8,963 nucleotides of DNA from assembly GCA_028292565.1 (NCBI GenBank), contig JAQGMD010000457.1, positions 1 to 8,963 on the forward strand, written 5' to 3'. Shown here one piece after another: positions 1-8,361 of this stretch. A model generated the notes under the pieces. The model was not told the origin of the DNA. It ran no database searches and was given only the letters and a program-made list of their open reading frames with translations. This DNA comes from Burkholderia sp. (lineage in GTDB: Bacteria; Pseudomonadota; Gammaproteobacteria; Burkholderiales; Burkholderiaceae). Made by a program: the position numbers and the translations under genes. How positions within the stretch are numbered: the first letter of the stretch is position 1; each line of letters starts with the position of its first letter.

Positions 1-522
1 AGCAATTCAGGCGCTAATGTGGTTCTGGTAGCGATTGTGGGCGCCGATGCAATCACCTTCGTCAAACAGTTCACCGCGGCCGGCCTGAAGGACAAGATCA
101 AAATTGCCTTCTTCGGTTTCAGTGAAAACTACATGGCCGGCCTGACCCAGGCAGAGTCGAACGGCATCATGACCGTCTGCAATTTCACCGAGTCGCTGAA
201 CAAACCCGAAGCGCAAGCACTGGTGAAGAAGATGCGCGCAAAATTCGGTGAGAAGGCCATCGTGAGCAACACCGTCGACGCGCATTACACGCTCACCCGT
301 TTCTATATTGAAGCGATCAGGAAGGCAAAGAGCGATGAGCGTGAAGCTATCAGCAAGGCAATCGTCGGCCAGAGCATGATGTCCGGGAATGGCGAAGTCA
401 CGCTACGCGCAAGTGACCGTCACGCCGACCTGAATGTGCTGATTGCAGAGGCAACAGACGGACGTCTCGCGATAAAGAAAGACGTCGGGCGGGTGAGTGC
501 GCCTAATCAGTGCAAGGCATAG
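1..522 (+). CDS. ABC transporter substrate-binding protein, branched-chain amino acid/urea type (C-terminal part, 5' end off window)
   Basis: The frame is open from base 1, so the true start lies left of the window; 173 residues remain before the TAG at 520-522. The fragment looks like the C-terminal lobe of a periplasmic-binding protein of the LivJ/UrtA/AmiC class (Peripla_BP family). It has a strand-helix run with VGADAITFVKQFTAAGL, then a segment resembling the UrtA/LivK end (AHYTLTRFYIEAIRKA), and finally NGEVTLRASDRHADLNV, the usual 'G.v.....H' closing element. Such proteins capture a ligand in the periplasm and hand it to the permease pair. Two ATPases and two permeases follow on the same strand, the first only 12 bases away, so this is the binding component of the same importer. 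The ligand cannot be read from this half. The signal peptide would be in the missing part. The family call is firm; substrate is unknown. Confidence 0.9.
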   Translation, partial: SNSGANVVLVAIVGADAITFVKQFTAAGLKDKIKIAFFGFSENYMAGLTQAESNGIMTVCNFTESLNKPEAQALVKKMRAKFGEKAIVSNTVDAHYTLTRFYIEAIRKAKSDEREAISKAIVGQSMMSGNGEVTLRASDRHADLNVLIAEATDGRLAIKKDVGRVSAPNQCKA

Positions 523-534
523 AGCCCGGCGTCC

Positions 535-1275
535 ATGCTTGAAATTGAGGACATCACCAAGCGTTTCGGCGGGCTCACGGTGCTCGACGGTTTGTCGCTG
601 TCCCTGCGGCGCGGCAGCGTGACTTGCATCATCGGCCCCAATGGCTGTGGCAAGACCACGCTGTTCAATATTGTCACGGGAAAGTTGCGCGCCGAAGGCG
701 GGAGGGTTGTCCTGAACGGCCAAGACGTCATGGGCCTGCCGCCTTACCGGATTGCGGGCCTTGGCGTCTCCCGGAAATTCCAGATTCCCGGCGTCTATCC
801 GGAGCTGTCGGTGGTCGAAAACCTGATGGTGCCTCTGACCGCGTCGCGGCAAAAAGCGGGCGTGCTCGCTACCTTGTTCTCGAAGCATACCGGGCGGCTT
901 GGCGATTTGCTCGCCCTGTGCGGACTTTCGACCAAGGCAACCGAAAAAGTGGAGACGCTCTCGCACGGCGAAAAGCAGTGGCTGGAAATCGCGATGCTGC
1001 TCGCTTTCGATGCGGAACTCATCTTGCTGGATGAACCGACCGCCGGCATGTCCGTTCCTGAGACGCAGAAAACAGCGACGCTGGTCAGGCGGCTACAGTC
1101 TGAATTCAAAAAAACCGTGCTCGTCATTGAACACGATATGAGTTTCGTCAGGGCGCTGGATTGCCGCGTGGTGGTGATGCTGCGCGGGCGCGTCGTCCGC
1201 GAAGGAAGCATTGAGCAGATCCAGAAGGATCCGGAGGTGATTGCCGCTTATCTTGGTGAGGTGGCGGCATGCTGA
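535..1275 (+). CDS. ABC transporter ATP-binding protein, UrtD/LivG-like
   Basis: A 246-residue ATPase that powers a branched-chain amino acid/urea-type importer at the inner face of the membrane. Visible motifs are Walker A GPNGCGKTT at residues 34-42, signature LSHGEKQWLEIAMLL from 142, Walker B LILLDEP with D166 and E167, and the switch histidine H200 in VIEHD. The SHG-x-KQWLEI form of the signature and the AGMSVPET stretch after Walker B are closer to UrtD (urea transport) than to LivG of E. coli. That suggests the HAAT subfamily that includes urea, amide and aromatic-acid carriers. The ATG at 535 follows the binding-protein stop by 12 bases with no strong ribosome site, consistent with translational coupling. 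It overlaps the next gene by 7 bases. A leucine-family carrier is the alternative; the exact substrate cannot be told from the ATPase. Confidence 0.93.
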   Translation: MLEIEDITKRFGGLTVLDGLSLSLRRGSVTCIIGPNGCGKTTLFNIVTGKLRAEGGRVVLNGQDVMGLPPYRIAGLGVSRKFQIPGVYPELSVVENLMVPLTASRQKAGVLATLFSKHTGRLGDLLALCGLSTKATEKVETLSHGEKQWLEIAMLLAFDAELILLDEPTAGMSVPETQKTATLVRRLQSEFKKTVLVIEHDMSFVRALDCRVVVMLRGRVVREGSIEQIQKDPEVIAAYLGEVAAC

Positions 1276-1976
1276 GCGCACAAAGAATCGTTGCGGGCTA
1301 CCAGGCCGGCAGCCGTGTGCTCGACGGATTTTCGGTCGCGCTTGGAAGCGGGGAAGTGGTTGCGCTGCTCGGCAGGAACGGTATGGGGAAAACCACCTTC
1401 CTCAAGGCGCTCATGGGCCATGTCCGCATCGCCGAAGGGTCGGTCGACTTCATGGGCCAAAAAATCTCCGGGCTGCAGCCTTTCGAAATTGCCAGGAAGG
1501 GTGTCGGCTATGTTCCGCAGGGCAGGGAGATATTCCCGGATTTCACCGTCGAGGAAAACCTGATGATGGGGCTGATCGGACGGCCGGATCTGCCCAACGA
1601 GATTCCCGAGTGGGCGTTCGACGTCTTCCCGATATTGCGCGAGCGGCGCAAGCAGCGCGGCGGCAGCATGTCGGGCGGCCAGCAACAGCAGCTTGCGATC
1701 GTGCGCGCGCTGGTCGGGCGGCCGAAGTTGTTGCTGCTGGATGAACCGTCCGAAGGCATTCAGCCGAATATCGTGCAGGACATCGGGCGGGTGTTGAAAC
1801 GGTTTGCGAAGGAGCAGGGACTGACTATCCTGCTGGTGGAACAAAACATGGAGTTGGTGCTGGGGATGGCGCAACGCTGCCTGTTCATGGAGAACGGGAG
1901 TGTGGCGTACGAGACGGATCAGGTTGCGCAGTTGAGGCAGGACCCGACGCCGATTCATCGGTATCTCTCGGTATAG
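1269..1976 (+). CDS. ABC transporter ATP-binding protein, UrtE/LivF-like
   Basis: A 235-residue second ATPase of the importer, expected to form a heterodimer with the product of the preceding gene. It has Walker A GRNGMGKTT at residues 35-43, the Q-loop region GYVPQGREIFPDFTVEENL, signature SGGQQQQLAIVRAL from residue 135, and Walker B LLLLDEP with D158 and E159. It carries VEQN where most ABC proteins have a switch histidine, which is normal for LivF/UrtE proteins. The SEGIQPNIVQDIGRVLK stretch is close to the UrtE pattern (EGIQPSIIQEIG). The ATG at 1269 lies inside the end of the previous gene (stop 1273-1275), with GGTGAGG just upstream. The length is normal for the family. A 71-base gap with a hairpin separates it from the permease genes. 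Confidence 0.93.
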   Translation: MLSAQRIVAGYQAGSRVLDGFSVALGSGEVVALLGRNGMGKTTFLKALMGHVRIAEGSVDFMGQKISGLQPFEIARKGVGYVPQGREIFPDFTVEENLMMGLIGRPDLPNEIPEWAFDVFPILRERRKQRGGSMSGGQQQQLAIVRALVGRPKLLLLDEPSEGIQPNIVQDIGRVLKRFAKEQGLTILLVEQNMELVLGMAQRCLFMENGSVAYETDQVAQLRQDPTPIHRYLSV

Positions 1977-1986
1977 GTAGTACGTC

Positions 1987-2009
1987 CCTTCCTCCTGCAA
2001 GGGGGAAGG
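1987..2009. repeat. Intergenic hairpin inside the ABC operon
   Basis: The arms are 1987-1995 and 2001-2009, giving a 9-bp stem with a single G-T pair around a 5-base TGCAA loop. The stem is CCTTCCTCC against GGGGGAAGG. No T-run follows, so it is not a standard intrinsic terminator. It sits in the only real gap (71 bases) of the operon, between the second ATPase and the first permease. Pyrimidine/purine hairpins of this look are common dispersed intergenic repeats in Burkholderiales, and it may also affect mRNA stability between the two halves of the operon. The structure is seen; the role is inferred. Confidence 0.6.
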
Positions 2010-2047
2010 AGCTTTACCCGGCACTGAATAAACGTATTGGGCGGCAT

Positions 2048-2902
2048 ATGAACATCATCATTGAATTGAGCCTCGACACGCTCAGCTTCTCGCTGAGCCT
2101 GCTACTGGTCACCCTCGGACTGGTCATCATCTTCGGCCTGATGAACGTCATCAACATGGCGCATGGAGAATTCTTTCTCCTCGGCGCTTATTGCGTGGTC
2201 GCGGTTCAGCAATCCGGCATGCCATACTGGCTCGCACTGTTAATCGCACCGCTCGTGCTGGCGGCAATCGGCGTCCTATTGGAGCAGTTCGTAATCCGGC
2301 ATGTCTACAGCCGCTTCATCGACACCATCCTGGCTACCTGGGGCATCTCGATCGCACTGAAACAGTTGATCGTTGTCGTATTCGGCCCCACTTCGCAAAG
2401 CATTGTCAATCCGCTACCGGATCCGGTACAGATCTTCGGCGTGGTGTACCCGTCGTTCCGCCTGTTCATCATGGGAGTATCGCTGGTCCTCACCATCGCG
2501 ACCTTCCTGGTCTTCTACAAAACCAGACTCGGCCTCGCAATCCGCGGTGTGATTGCCAACCGCCCGATGGCGGCATCGCTCGGATTGAATACGCGCGCTC
2601 TCGACCGCTGGACCTTCGCGTTCGGCGCCGCGCTGGCCGGTTTTGCCGGCGCAGTGATGGCGCCCATCATGAGTGTCGACCCGCAGATGGGCGTCGGCTT
2701 CCTGATTCCGGCGTTCCTCTCGGTAATGGTCGGCGGTGTTGTCGGCTTGCTGGGTGCGGTACTCGGCGTGGGCATCATCGGCGGCACCAGCACCGTGATG
2801 TCCACTTTCAGCACGCAGGTCGGCGCGCAGATCGCGGTATTCGTATTGGCGATCGTCGTGATTCGCTTGTTCCCTGAAGGCCTGCTCGGCAGAAAGCGTT
2901 GA
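2048..2902 (+). CDS. ABC transporter permease, UrtB/LivH-like
   Basis: A 284-residue, strongly hydrophobic inner-membrane protein forming half of the translocation channel. The N-terminal region holds GLVIIFGLMNVINMAHGEFFLLGAY (roughly residues 24-48), the hallmark LivH/UrtB segment with the NMAHGE core. A later cytoplasmic loop, GLAIRGVIANRPMAASLGLNT, is the ATPase-coupling (EAA-like) region, followed by the FAFGAALAGFAGAVMAP helix typical of the family. About eight hydrophobic segments are visible. The length fits LivH, and it lacks the long N-terminal extension common in true UrtB. The ATG at 2048 has only a weak GGGCGG upstream. The stop is one base before the next gene's ATG. It should pair with the LivM/UrtC-like permease encoded next. 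Confidence 0.92.
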   Translation: MNIIIELSLDTLSFSLSLLLVTLGLVIIFGLMNVINMAHGEFFLLGAYCVVAVQQSGMPYWLALLIAPLVLAAIGVLLEQFVIRHVYSRFIDTILATWGISIALKQLIVVVFGPTSQSIVNPLPDPVQIFGVVYPSFRLFIMGVSLVLTIATFLVFYKTRLGLAIRGVIANRPMAASLGLNTRALDRWTFAFGAALAGFAGAVMAPIMSVDPQMGVGFLIPAFLSVMVGGVVGLLGAVLGVGIIGGTSTVMSTFSTQVGAQIAVFVLAIVVIRLFPEGLLGRKR

Positions 2903-2903
2903 A

Positions 2904-3911
2904 ATGAACGGAAAATTTTCGGCAGCCGGTGGACTGACTGTCGCCATCTGGGTACTGCTGGCGCTGGCCCCATTGGTTGCCGATGAATGGAGCATCGGGC
3001 AACTGGCGCAATACATGACCTACGGCATCCTGGCGATGAGCCTGTCCTTCATATGGGGACAGGCGGGCATCCTGTGCTTCGGCCAGGCGATTTTTTTCGG
3101 GATGGGGGCGTACCTGATGGCGCTCACCACGCTGGAGAAATTTACCTGGTTCGGCGGGTCGCAGACGATAGGCTTTTTGCTCGCCGTAGTCGGACCGGCG
3201 CTCGCTGCAAATTTGCTTGGCCGGTTCTTCTTCGCCGGTCGTGGACTGTCGGGCGCATTCTTTGCGATCGTTACGCTGTGCGCCGCGGTCATTGTCGAGA
3301 TCGGCGCCCAACGCTCGAAATTCATCGGCGGGTTCGATGGCTTGCTCGGCGTGCCGCCGTTGATGGCGGGGGACGACGTGCTGTCGACCAACGCGTCGTT
3401 CTACGTCGTGTTCGTGTCCGCGCTGGTGGTTTACCTGATCGCGCTGTTTATCCAGCGGTCTCCTTTTGGCGTGGTGCTGGCGGCAATCCGCAACAATGAA
3501 GAAAGAACAGGCTTCTTCGGCTACCGCACCACGGAATACAAGATCGTGGCATTTACCATCTCTGGTGCGATGGCGGGCTATGCGGGAGCGCTGTTCACTA
3601 CCCAGTTCGGTTTCGTGTCCCCCGCGATCGCCGGAAATGCGCTCTCCACCGAAATCCTGATATGGGTCGCTGTCGGTGGCCGCGGTGTGCTGTTGGCCGC
3701 ATTCCTCGGCGTGATCCTGGTGCGATTCGTTGAAAGCTTCCTGTCGCAGTCGCTGGGTAACTATTGGCTGCTCAGCCTCGGTGTCCTGTTTGTGCTGACT
3801 GTCGTCGTTATGCCTGAAGGGATCTTCGGCAGGATACTCAGACTGCCGCTGCCGAAGGCTTGGCGGCTGGCCGGCGCGATGCGCACCAAACCGATACAGG
3901 CGCCGCAATGA
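2904..3911 (+). CDS. ABC transporter permease, UrtC/LivM-like
   Basis: A 335-residue inner-membrane protein, the second half of the importer channel. The family motif MSLSFIWGQAGILCFGQAIFFGMGAYLMAL lies near residues 46-75. The coupling loop AAIRNNEERTGFFGYRTTEYK precedes a helix FTISGAMAGYAGALFT. The segment TEILIWVAVGGRG followed by LGVILVRFVESFLSQSLGNYWL is much closer to UrtC than to LivM. This again puts the system in the urea/amide-like branch of the family, although nothing nearby (no urease, no amidase) supports urea as the substrate. The start is the ATG one base after the upstream stop, and its final codons overlap the synthetase start (ATGA, 3908-3911), so translation is probably coupled. 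Confidence 0.92.
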   Translation: MNGKFSAAGGLTVAIWVLLALAPLVADEWSIGQLAQYMTYGILAMSLSFIWGQAGILCFGQAIFFGMGAYLMALTTLEKFTWFGGSQTIGFLLAVVGPALAANLLGRFFFAGRGLSGAFFAIVTLCAAVIVEIGAQRSKFIGGFDGLLGVPPLMAGDDVLSTNASFYVVFVSALVVYLIALFIQRSPFGVVLAAIRNNEERTGFFGYRTTEYKIVAFTISGAMAGYAGALFTTQFGFVSPAIAGNALSTEILIWVAVGGRGVLLAAFLGVILVRFVESFLSQSLGNYWLLSLGVLFVLTVVVMPEGIFGRILRLPLPKAWRLAGAMRTKPIQAPQ

Positions 3912-5714
3912 CAAGTATTTTCTCAACACCCCGCATCGCGTGCAGCCAACACGCTGACTCCGGAATGCTCGCCTGGTCGCAAGTGCCCCTGGCGTCCTAT
4001 CCTGAAAGGATAGGCGAGTACCTGTTGTATTGGGCAGAGAAAGATCCGCAGCGACCATTCCTTGTCCAGCGCGATGAAAAGGGCGAGTGGGCCGGCATCT
4101 CATACGGAGAAATGTTCGAGCGCAGCAGGCGAGTCGGCCAGTTCCTGCTCGACGCCGGCTGCAGCGTTGAACGGCCGGTTGCCGTCCTGTCCGAAAACTC
4201 GATCGCGCATGCCACCATCGCCCTCGGCGCGATGTATGCCGGCATTCCGGTAGTACCGGTTTCGTCAGCGTATTCAAGCATACCGGAGGCGTTCGACCGG
4301 CTGGTGTACTGTCTCGGCCTGGTCACTCCCGGTGCCTTGTTCGTCGAAGATGGCGCACGCTACGAGAAGGTGCTCTCGCGATTACCGCAACAGTACGGGA
4401 TATGCATTGCGGCGCGCAACGCCGTCGGGGCAATGCGCACACTCGACGAAGCGGCAGCCACGCAGCCGGGCACCGTCAACGCGGCGTACCGTGCATCGGG
4501 ACCCGACACCATCGTCAAGATTCTGTTCACCTCCGGCTCGACCGGCTCGCCCAAAGGCGTGATCAACACCAACCGCATGGTCTGCGCCAATCAGCAACAA
4601 CTGGTGCAGATATATCCATGCCTGGAGGCCAGGCCGCCGCGCACCCTCGACTGGCTGCCCTGGAGTCATACCTTCGGCGGCAATGAAACGTTTTTCATGA
4701 CCCTGCGTCACGGGGGTACCCTCTACATCGACGCGGGCAAGCCGACACCTGCGCTGTTCGCGCAGACGTTGCGCAATTTGCGCGACGTCCAACCCACCAT
4801 TTATTTCAATGTGCCGCGGGGATATGACCTGCTGTCACTTGAGCTTGAACGCGACGAATACTTGCGCAAGATGTTTTTCGGCGACCTCGATATGCTGTTC
4901 TATTCAGGCTCTGCGCTTCCGCAGGCGATCTGGGAGCGGCTCGAACATCTTTCAGAAACCATACGCGGCCGGCGCGTCCCTGTCGTGACTGCATGGGGTA
5001 CCACCGAGACGGCGCCGCTCGCCACCGGAGTGCATTATGTTTCGGGCAATGCCAGCAACGTTGGCGTGCCGGTTTCCGGCTGCGAGATCAAATTCGCACC
5101 GAGCGGCGGGCGATATGAATTGCGAGTGAGGGGACCGAACGTCACACCGGGGTATTGGCGCGATCCGGAACGAACTGCAGCCGCGTTCGATGACGAGGGC
5201 TACTACAAGACCGGCGACGCCGGTTACCTGGTGGACCCGGAGGATCCATCGGCAGGCATCATCTTTGATGGCCGTATCGCAGAAGACTTCAAGCTGTCGA
5301 CCGGTACCTGGGTCCCGGTCGGGAAGATCCGTGTCGGCGTCGTCAATGCGCTGCTGCCGATCGCGCAGGATGCGGTGGTGCTCGGGCAGGATTGGGATTT
5401 CGTCGGCCTGTTGATCTTCGCCGATCATGCAGGATGCAGTTCTGTTTGCGGCGCGGAGATTGCGGCGAATGGGGTAGGGCTGCTCAGCGACGGAAAACTC
5501 GTCGCGCACGTGCGGGCAATGTTAACCGCGTTCAATGCGCAGCATGCCGGGAGTTCGATGCAGATACGCAGGGCGGTGCTCATGAATGAGCCGCCTTCGC
5601 TGCAAGGGCATGAGATTACAGAGAAGGGATATGTGAATCAGCGCGCGGTGGCCGAGCGGCGCAAGCATCTGGTCGAGTATTTGCGCAACGGTGGAGACGC
5701 GGTGATCGAGATAG

Positions 5715-5719
<5 letters not shown>
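3908..5719 (+). CDS. Acyl-CoA synthetase (AMP-forming), feruloyl-CoA synthase-like
   Basis: A 603-residue ANL-superfamily ligase that would activate a carboxylic acid to its CoA thioester through an acyl-AMP. Visible motifs are TSGSTGSPKGV at 208-218 (phosphate loop), TAWGTTET at 361-368, YYKTGD at 432-437, DGRIAEDFKLSTGTWV from 454 (hinge), and the C-terminal ITEKGY with K573 as the probable adenylation lysine. The DGRxAEDFKLxTGTWVxVG and EITxKGYxNQRAVxxRR patterns are those of feruloyl-CoA synthases rather than fatty acyl or acetyl-CoA ligases, so an aromatic or arylpropenoic acid is the likely substrate. The start was chosen at 3908 because it overlaps the permease stop as ATGA; a frame extension 48 bases upstream lies within the permease gene. 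It is the last gene of the importer operon, which suggests that it traps the imported acid. No hydratase or aldolase partner is present in the window. Confidence 0.88.
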
Positions 5720-6899
<1,180 letters not shown>

Positions 6900-6916
6900 T
6901 TACCCATGATCGGAAG

Positions 6917-6930
6917 CAGGCCGGGGCCTG
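6917..6930. other. GC-rich dyad in the leader of the monooxygenase gene
   Basis: CAGGCC, GG, GGCCTG form a perfect 14-base dyad. It lies between the predicted start of transcription (near 6936 on the - strand) and the GTG start, so the RNA could form a 5-bp stem with a 4-base loop. It may stabilise the leader or be chance in GC-rich sequence. Confidence 0.35.
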
Positions 6931-6941
6931 ATAGTTAAAAT

Positions 6942-6955
6942 GAGTGTACACACTC
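6942..6955. promoter_or_regulatory. Operator-like dyad O1 over the monooxygenase promoter
   Basis: GAGTGT, AC, ACACTC form a perfect 14-base inverted repeat in AT-rich flanks. Its 12-base core matches AGYGY-N2-RCRCT, the pattern also found at 7028-7039 and 8948-8959. It covers the predicted -10 box of the - strand promoter, so a bound repressor would block RNA polymerase. The MarR-family protein encoded at 8345-8860 is the obvious candidate binder; this is inferred from shared sequence and proximity. Confidence 0.7.
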
Positions 6956-6971
6956 TAAAAATCTCTGTAAA
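6943..6971 (-). promoter_or_regulatory. Predicted sigma70 promoter of the monooxygenase gene
   Basis: On the - strand, TTTACA (6966-6971) and TACACT (6943-6948) are separated by exactly 17 bases. Transcription would start near 6936, leaving a leader of about 50 bases before the GTG at 6884. The -10 box is inside operator-like dyad O1. Confidence 0.6.
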
Positions 6972-6996
6972 GGGGATTTTGTCTCCGCTATCGGCC

Positions 6997-7024
6997 TTGA
7001 TATAGCTGCGGGCCACGCTAGAAT
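6997..7024 (+). promoter_or_regulatory. Predicted sigma70 promoter of the MFS transporter gene
   Basis: TTGATA (6997-7002) and TAGAAT (7019-7024) are 16 bases apart on the + strand. Transcription would start near 7031, inside operator-like dyad O2. A perfect TATAAT at 7039-7044 has no acceptable -35 box at 16-18 bases, so it is the weaker choice. Confidence 0.55.
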
Positions 7025-7027
7025 TAA

Positions 7028-7039
7028 AGCGTAGACGCT
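7028..7039. promoter_or_regulatory. Operator-like dyad O2 at the MFS gene transcription start
   Basis: AGCGT, AG, ACGCT form a perfect 12-base inverted repeat matching the AGYGY-N2-RCRCT pattern of O1. It lies just downstream of the TAGAAT box, over the predicted start point, a classic repressor position. An extra half-site ACGCT occurs at 7015-7019, and the 11-base strings at 7015-7025 and 7035-7045 agree at 10 positions exactly 20 bases apart. This leaves room for two dimers on one DNA face. Confidence 0.7.
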
Positions 7040-7071
7040 ATAATTGACTTAACTATACACTGTGCGATCAT

Positions 7072-7085
7072 GCTCGCTGGCGAGC
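7072..7085. other. Dyad in the leader of the MFS gene
   Basis: GCTCGC, TG, GCGAGC form a perfect 14-base dyad between the predicted transcription start and the coding region. In RNA it would be a 5-bp stem with a CTGG loop, about 30 bases before the TTG start. It mirrors the 6917-6930 dyad on the other transcript. The function is unknown. Confidence 0.35.
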
Positions 7086-7116
7086 GAAGAGAAACAGTAG
7101 ATCGAAGGGGTGTGTC

Positions 7117-8361
7117 TTGAAGCAAGGTAGCAAAGAGTTTATGGCGGATGCACGGCCAACAGAATCACCCTCCGTCGCGCGGCCAGTGTCCCGGCTGCTG
7201 CTCATCTTCGCGCTGTTCCTGATCGGTATGAATCTCCGCCCGGCCATCTCTAGTGTGGCGCCGGTCCTGGAAGCGATCAGGAATGGCATCGGACTTTCAT
7301 CAGCCGGCGCCGGCCTGCTCACTACCTTGCCCGTGCTTTGCTTTGGTATCTTCGCGCCGCTGGCGCCGCGGATGGCGCGCTGGCTTTCGGAAGACCGGGC
7401 GATCATGGCCGGTCTGCTTGCATTGGCGGCTGGTATCGGGACGCGCGTCTTCCTCGGCAGCTTCGGCATGTTTGCCGGAACAATGGTGGCGGGCATCAGC
7501 ATCGGCGTCATCATGGTGCTCCTCCCCGGCATCGTAAAACGCGACTTCCCGAAGCATGCCGGTCTGATGATGGGCGGTTATAGCATGGCGCTCAACGTGG
7601 GCGCCGCCCTTGGTGCCGGCGCTACCGTCCCGTTGCAAAAAATGGCAGACGGCGATTGGCGGTTCGCGCTGACCTTCTGGATCTTTCCGGTATTCCTGGC
7701 TGCCGCCTCGTGGTGGCCGATGGTGCGCGGCCGTGCGAGTGGGGTCGCGCCGTCGCGTGTGGTAGTGCGCGGGTTGCTGCGCAGTCCGCTGGCATGGCAA
7801 ATCACAGGCTATATGGGATTGCAATCGGCATTGGCATATTGCGTGTTCGGCTGGCTGCCCACACTCCTGACCGATCGCGGGATGACGCCGCTGGTCGCGG
7901 GCTTCATGCTTTCGCTGTCTATCGTCATGCAGCTTGTGACCGGCATGACGATACCGTGGCTGGCCGGCCGCTCACGTTCCCAACGTCCGTATATCGCAGT
8001 AATGACGCTCATGATGGTCAGTGGAATGCTGGGATGCCTCACTGTTCCGCTGGATCATGTGTGGTTAGCCGTCGTGTTGCTGGGCCTGGGGCAGGGCGGT
8101 TCGTTCGGCATCGCATTGACCCTCATCGTGCTGCGCGCGCCCGATGCGCAGGTAGGAATCTCGTTGTCCGGCATGGTGCAAGGCTTCGGGTATCTCATTG
8201 CAGCTACCGGACCGCTGGTGCTGGGAATACTGCGGGACTACACGAGCGGCTGGCATTACATGGCAGCGTTCTTCGTGGCGGTGGGAATCTTGACGATCTA
8301 CTCGGGCATGGGTGCAGGGCGCAATCAATACGTCGAGGCCGACGTCAGTCGGGTGGATTGA
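7117..8361 (+). CDS. MFS transporter, CynX/NimT family
   Basis: A 414-residue inner-membrane carrier with about twelve hydrophobic segments. The first helix ends with GMNLRPAISSVAPVL (residues 37-51), a hallmark of the CynX/NimT (cyanate, 2-nitroimidazole) branch of the major facilitator superfamily. PLQKMADGDWRFALTFWIFP near the middle is also typical. Substrates of this branch are poorly defined small anions and heteroaromatics. From its position opposite a NicC-like hydroxylase it may import or export the same compound or a product. The start is uncertain: TTG at 7117 has AAGGGG six bases upstream (7105-7110), while ATG at 7141 has a poorer site and gives a 406-residue protein. Its last 17 bases overlap the convergent MarR gene. 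It has its own promoter with an operator-like dyad. Confidence 0.85.
   Translation: MKQGSKEFMADARPTESPSVARPVSRLLLIFALFLIGMNLRPAISSVAPVLEAIRNGIGLSSAGAGLLTTLPVLCFGIFAPLAPRMARWLSEDRAIMAGLLALAAGIGTRVFLGSFGMFAGTMVAGISIGVIMVLLPGIVKRDFPKHAGLMMGGYSMALNVGAALGAGATVPLQKMADGDWRFALTFWIFPVFLAAASWWPMVRGRASGVAPSRVVVRGLLRSPLAWQITGYMGLQSALAYCVFGWLPTLLTDRGMTPLVAGFMLSLSIVMQLVTGMTIPWLAGRSRSQRPYIAVMTLMMVSGMLGCLTVPLDHVWLAVVLLGLGQGGSFGIALTLIVLRAPDAQVGISLSGMVQGFGYLIAATGPLVLGILRDYTSGWHYMAAFFVAVGILTIYSGMGAGRNQYVEADVSRVD

Noticed and set aside
403..966. Open frame of 187 codons on the - strand
   Set aside because: It is antisense to the binding protein and first ATPase, whose motifs are clear; no domain or ribosome site supports it.
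535..3911. Naming the transporter as the urea system urtBCDE
   Set aside because: The ATPases and LivM-like permease resemble that branch, but no urease genes are present, gene order differs, and the operon ends in an aromatic acid ligase, so substrate-specific names are not justified.
2808..4277. Long open frame of 489 codons on the - strand
   Set aside because: It lies antisense to well-supported permease and synthetase genes. Its translation is rich in R, H, Q and E with low-complexity runs and no recognisable domain, a typical shadow of high-GC coding DNA.
7039..7044. Perfect TATAAT as the main -10 box of the MFS gene
   Set aside because: No acceptable -35 hexamer lies 16-18 bases upstream and there is no extended -10 TG; the TTGATA/TAGAAT pair is better balanced.
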